Below the pieces are notes generated by a model. The model made no database searches. It worked only from the letters and a program-made list of their open reading frames with translations, and was not told the origin of the DNA. Shown one piece after another: positions 41,008 to 44,358 of a stretch of DNA of 44,358 nt. The DNA is from Saprospiraceae bacterium (GTDB lineage Bacteria; Bacteroidota; Bacteroidia; Chitinophagales; Saprospiraceae): contig JAIBCG010000023.1 in NCBI GenBank assembly GCA_019694295.1, positions 1 through 44,358 of the forward strand, read 5' to 3'. The position numbers and the translations under genes are program-made. The stretch's first letter is position 1. Every line of letters begins with the position of its first letter.

Positions 41008-44000
41008 ATGGCAGGCTTTTCCGAAATACCAGCAGTAGAAGTTCCAATGTCTAAATGGATAAGTGATTTAGGTTGGAGCTATAAAGACAACGAAGATTTA
41101 AAACGCTTCAAACGTCCATTGGCAAACCCAATCATTGATGAAATTCTACTTGATAAAATTGCTTCTATCAATAGTATTTCAAAAGAAGATGCCAAAAGAG
41201 TATTACCTATTCTCACACAGTACTTTAATAATCCAAACAGCTTAGAAGCGAATGAATTGTTTTTGGAGCGAGTGGTAAAAGGCGTAAATATCAAAATTGG
41301 AGAAGAAGATAAAACCATCCGTATAATAGATTTTCGCAACCCTTGGAACAATGATTTTGTGGTCACTCGTCAATATTGGGTACAAGGATTTGAATTGGTA
41401 AAACCAGACATTGCATTACTTATTAATGGCATACCGCTTATTTGTGTGGAAGCCAAACAAAGAGCCAAATCCAATTCCAACTATTTTAAAGGCATACAAG
41501 ATTTAAGCCTTTATGAAAGTAAAGTACCCAAGCTATTCATTAGTAACTTTTTCGGTATAGCTGCCAATGGCAAATTTTCTAAATATGGCGTTTTAGGAGC
41601 TTCCGCCTCTTACTATTATGAATGGAAAGATTTAAGCGTAGAATCACCCGAGAGAAATCCAGCCATAAAGAGCAAAGCCATAGGCACTGTACTCAATGAA
41701 GATACAGGATTATTGGATATGGACATACCAGCCTATAAGCAAATGAGAAGGTCGGTTTGTAGCTTACTCCAACCTGAACGTATTTTGGATATGCTTCAAA
41801 ACTTTATGGTATTTGAGCGTTCGCCAGAAGCAGGTTTGATTAAAAAAATTGCAAGATACCAACAGTTTAGAGCAGCCAATAAAATTGTAAGAAGGGCAGA
41901 AAAAGGAGATTACAAACAAGGTGTTATTTGGCATACACAAGGTTCGGGTAAATCGCTTACTATATTGTTTACAGCCTATAAGTTGAGACATCATAAAGAT
42001 TTAGGCGACCCAATGGTTTATATCATTGTAGATAGAAAAGATTTAAGAGAACAAATAGGCGATACATTTGAAGAATCTGATTTTCCAAACACCTTCAAAC
42101 CAAACAATGCAGGTCAGTTAAAGTATAAAATCAAAGCTCAAACCAGTGAGGTAATTATTACCAACATTCAGAAGTTTAGAGAATTAGACGGAGTAACAGA
42201 CCCACGAGAAAATGTATTTGTATTAATTGATGAAGCCCACAGAACCCAATACGGAGATTTTCATTCAGAGCTAAAAGCATCTTTGCCTAATGCTGGTAGA
42301 TATGCGTTTACAGGAACACCCATACCAAAAACAATCAAAGAGTTTGGTAAAATTAGCACAACCGAAGTAGAAAAATACTTGGATAGATATAGCATACAAG
42401 ATGCTATTGATGACGGTGCAACAAGAGAAATCATTTACACTTACGGTCCTACGGATTTACAAGTTGATAAAGAAACGCTAAAGAAAGGTTGGGATGAACT
42501 AACAGATAGTTTAGAAGAAGATGAAAAGCAAGAAGTTCAACGCAGAGTAAGACCTTGGAAAACCATCATTAAAAAACCTGAAAGAATAGCAGAAATAGCC
42601 AAAGACATAGCTAAAGATTTCAGAGAAAAAGTAGAACCAAATGGTTTTAAGGCACAAGTAGTCGGTATAGATAAAGAAGCGTGTGTATTGTATTATAATG
42701 AACTACTCAATAATGGTTTCGACCCATCAGAAATTCAAGTGGTATTTTCAAAAACAGCCAAAGAAAGTGAAGAAAGGTATAATCTTTTTAAAGACCATTA
42801 TTTGAATGAGGGTGATTTAAAGAAAATCATCAAAAGATTTAAAAAGAGAATCACACCCGAAGAACAAAGAAACGGCAACAACCTAAAAATACTAATCGTT
42901 TGCAATATGCTTTTAACAGGTTTTGATGCACCCATTGAGCAAACAATGTATTTAGACAGTCCACTAAAAGAGCATACGCTATTGCAAGCAATAGCTCGTA
43001 CCAATAGACCTTATGATGATAAAGTTTCTGGCGTAACCAAAAACAACGGTAGAATTGTAGATTATATAGGCATAGACCTTAATCAAGCATTAAGTTACGA
43101 CCCAACAGATATTGGCACATTTAAAGATGAAGAAGCCTTATTTAAAGACTTTCCAGAAGCAATTAATAAGGCAATGAGTCATTTTGATGATATTACATTA
43201 CAAGATACTTATGAGTGTTCTATTGCCATTGTAAGACGCTTATCCGAATTAGACCATACAGAGTTTGAAAAAGAATTTAGAGCAGTATATCAACTGTATG
43301 AGGCTATTTCACCAAGTGCTTTATTAGTACCGTACAGAGACCAATACAGATGGCTTATAGCTATTTATCAGGTTTATTTATCAGAGTACAAACGACTTGA
43401 TTTTGATGCAGAATTTTATGCAGCAAAAACAAGGCAGTTACTCAATGAAGCAACAGAGATTTTAGGGTTTAAAGGACATTTACCCGAAGTAAAAATCGAT
43501 AGTAGTTACATTGATGTTTTAAATGGTTCAAAGCTAAGTCCAGACGATAAAGCGGAGAAAATCATACGAGATATTGAAACCGTAATACGCCAAAGCGAAA
43601 TAGCCAACCCAGTTTATGTAGATTTCCTTAAACGATTAGAGGAAATCATTAAGCAGAAGCGTAATAAGTCAAAGAAAATAGAAGATACGCTAAATGAGTT
43701 AGAGCAGTTGTTCACAGAAGTAGAAGAAACAGATAGCCTTCCTCAAAAAATGGGCTTTGCAGATATGGGAGAGTTTTATTTCTATCAAGAAATGAAAAAC
43801 AAGTTTGGTGAAACTTTAGACGAAGAAACAGCTAAGGCATTGGCAATGAAGTTGGGCAATGTAATTAGAGAAAAAAGATATGTAGGTTGGGCAGATAGCG
43901 AGAGAGAAAAAAAATCAATACTCAATCATATAGAGTTTTGGTTGTGTTCAGACGAATTTGATTCCCTTGCTTTATGTGATGATGATGAACTTGCACAGCA

Positions 44001-44037
44001 ATTTTTAGATCATATGGTAAACCAGTATAAGCTATAA
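41008..44037 (+). CDS. hsdR: Type I restriction subunit HsdR
   Basis: HsdR translocates DNA and cuts it when joined to HsdM and HsdS. The nuclease domain has PD at 133-134 and the ExK motif Glu148-Ala-Lys150 (ICVEAK). The superfamily 2 motor has the P-loop HTQGSGKSLT (GSGKS at 312-316), LIDEAHRTQYG, TGTPIPKT and AIARTNRPYDD. The 1009-residue length is normal and no lesion was seen. Because HsdR works only in the complex, the hsdM frameshift should leave it idle. Its stop overlaps the start of the next gene by 1 nt. Confidence 0.95.
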   Translation: MAGFSEIPAVEVPMSKWISDLGWSYKDNEDLKRFKRPLANPIIDEILLDKIASINSISKEDAKRVLPILTQYFNNPNSLEANELFLERVVKGVNIKIGEEDKTIRIIDFRNPWNNDFVVTRQYWVQGFELVKPDIALLINGIPLICVEAKQRAKSNSNYFKGIQDLSLYESKVPKLFISNFFGIAANGKFSKYGVLGASASYYYEWKDLSVESPERNPAIKSKAIGTVLNEDTGLLDMDIPAYKQMRRSVCSLLQPERILDMLQNFMVFERSPEAGLIKKIARYQQFRAANKIVRRAEKGDYKQGVIWHTQGSGKSLTILFTAYKLRHHKDLGDPMVYIIVDRKDLREQIGDTFEESDFPNTFKPNNAGQLKYKIKAQTSEVIITNIQKFRELDGVTDPRENVFVLIDEAHRTQYGDFHSELKASLPNAGRYAFTGTPIPKTIKEFGKISTTEVEKYLDRYSIQDAIDDGATREIIYTYGPTDLQVDKETLKKGWDELTDSLEEDEKQEVQRRVRPWKTIIKKPERIAEIAKDIAKDFREKVEPNGFKAQVVGIDKEACVLYYNELLNNGFDPSEIQVVFSKTAKESEERYNLFKDHYLNEGDLKKIIKRFKKRITPEEQRNGNNLKILIVCNMLLTGFDAPIEQTMYLDSPLKEHTLLQAIARTNRPYDDKVSGVTKNNGRIVDYIGIDLNQALSYDPTDIGTFKDEEALFKDFPEAINKAMSHFDDITLQDTYECSIAIVRRLSELDHTEFEKEFRAVYQLYEAISPSALLVPYRDQYRWLIAIYQVYLSEYKRLDFDAEFYAAKTRQLLNEATEILGFKGHLPEVKIDSSYIDVLNGSKLSPDDKAEKIIRDIETVIRQSEIANPVYVDFLKRLEEIIKQKRNKSKKIEDTLNELEQLFTEVEETDSLPQKMGFADMGEFYFYQEMKNKFGETLDEETAKALAMKLGNVIREKRYVGWADSEREKKSILNHIEFWLCSDEFDSLALCDDDELAQQFLDHMVNQYKL

Positions 44038-44276
44038 TGGAAATACCTCAAGAATATATAATTGAAAGGAAACCTATTCGTCACGCAAGAATTAATGTAA
44101 ACGAAAAGCAAGAGGTGCGTTTGATAATTCCTAAAACTTTCTCGGAGGATGAAATACAAAGATTAGTTTCTCAAAAATCAGAGTGGATAAAAGAGAAGTT
44201 GGCAGTTTTTCAAAATGAAGAAATACTAAGCATTGATTTACCAAAAGCAAATATTTTATCCCAAAAAATCCAATAG
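44037..44276 (+). pseudogene. Truncated YgjP-like (M48-related) metallopeptidase
   Basis: This 79-codon frame starts inside the hsdR stop (TAATG), an arrangement often seen with YgjP/DUF45 metallopeptidases next to hsdR. RKPIRHARINVNEKQEVRLIIP and LVSQKSEWIKEKL match the N-terminal part of that family, normally about 230 residues. It stops before the zinc motif HExxH, and no continuation was found in other frames up to the window end. It is probably a remnant. Confidence 0.6.
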
Positions 44277-44285
44277 AGCATCTAG

Positions 44286-44304
44286 TCTAATGAATGTCAT
44301 TAGA
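44286..44304. repeat. 8-bp inverted repeat after the truncated gene
   Basis: TCTAATGA-ATG-TCATTAGA is a perfect 8-bp inverted repeat 10 bases past the stop, with no T-run. It may be a protein-binding site or an end structure. A second small one, GCCAG-TTGT-CTGGC, lies at 44334-44347. Confidence 0.5.
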
Positions 44305-44358
44305 GATATACTCAAATAAGCTAAAGAAAATCAGCCAGTTGTCTGGCATATTTATTCG

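Larger units (their letters stand above)
30392..44358 (+). mobile_element. Integrated island at the mnmE 3' end (right end not seen)
   Basis: The region starts at the last codons of mnmE and carries a tyrosine recombinase, small HTH regulators, a primase-like protein and defence cargo. Its AAA/GAA-rich codon use looks unlike the more balanced genes to its left, though composition was not computed. The final 18 bases of mnmE (TTTTGTATCGGAAAGTAG) would be the left attachment core. A second copy was not found in the window, so the island extends beyond 44358 or its right end has diverged. Confidence 0.7.

Overview
The window comes from a Bacteroidota chromosome. Most genes start without a Shine-Dalgarno sequence, and more than ten upstream regions carry the phylum's TAnnTTTG -7 promoter box. 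The proteins also fit: a Rho with a long charged insertion, a DUF6089-type outer-membrane protein, RteC-like and VirE-N/DUF3987 mobile-element proteins, and M16, OmpA and GH2 proteins with Bacteroidota-style signal peptides. The exact family cannot be fixed by eye; a Saprospiria/Chitinophagia-like lineage is only a guess.

Positions 1-30409 are mainly ordinary chromosome. A HigBA toxin-antitoxin pair (223-877) is followed by a possible attC-like inverted repeat. Next come folB, a glutaryl-CoA dehydrogenase, an OmpA-like lipoprotein-free envelope protein and a thiolase; the dehydrogenase and thiolase suggest lysine/tryptophan or aromatic acyl-CoA breakdown. A decayed Rpn-type nuclease tail sits before a coupled lhgO/beta-mannosidase pair. 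Then follow an M16 protease, a PaaE-like flavo-iron-sulfur reductase, a GT2 glycosyltransferase, a DUF6089 protein, serS, rho, rpmH-rnpA, recQ-aroQ and an ECF sigma factor. A minus-strand run dnaB-rluB-wecB-PIG-L deacetylase-WbqC comes next, and finally mnmE. No tRNA, rRNA or CRISPR array was seen.

From the last codons of mnmE to the window end (about 30392-44358) lies an integrated island. Its left end coincides with the conserved mnmE 3' end, a known integration target in other bacteria. It then carries a repeat-rich control region, a zinc-finger/HTH protein, a tyrosine recombinase, an RteC-like protein, two small HTH proteins and a primase-like VirE-N/DUF3987 protein. No relaxase is visible. 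The right-hand half is defence cargo: a broken XRE regulator, a type I restriction-modification system with a frameshifted hsdM, hsdS, a HEPN-type Abi_2 gene, hsdR and a truncated YgjP-like metallopeptidase.

The most interesting locus is 39840-40973. Between hsdS and the Abi_2 gene are a good promoter, about 120 nt of leader and a strong UUCG-capped hairpin followed by a U-rich tract, then the HEPN toxin-like gene and hsdR. This is the promoter, RNA, terminator, toxin order of type III toxin-antitoxin systems, and it would put both the Abi RNase and the restriction subunit behind a leaky terminator. Two lesions in the same R-M locus, in the regulator and in hsdM, suggest either a silenced system or assembly errors.
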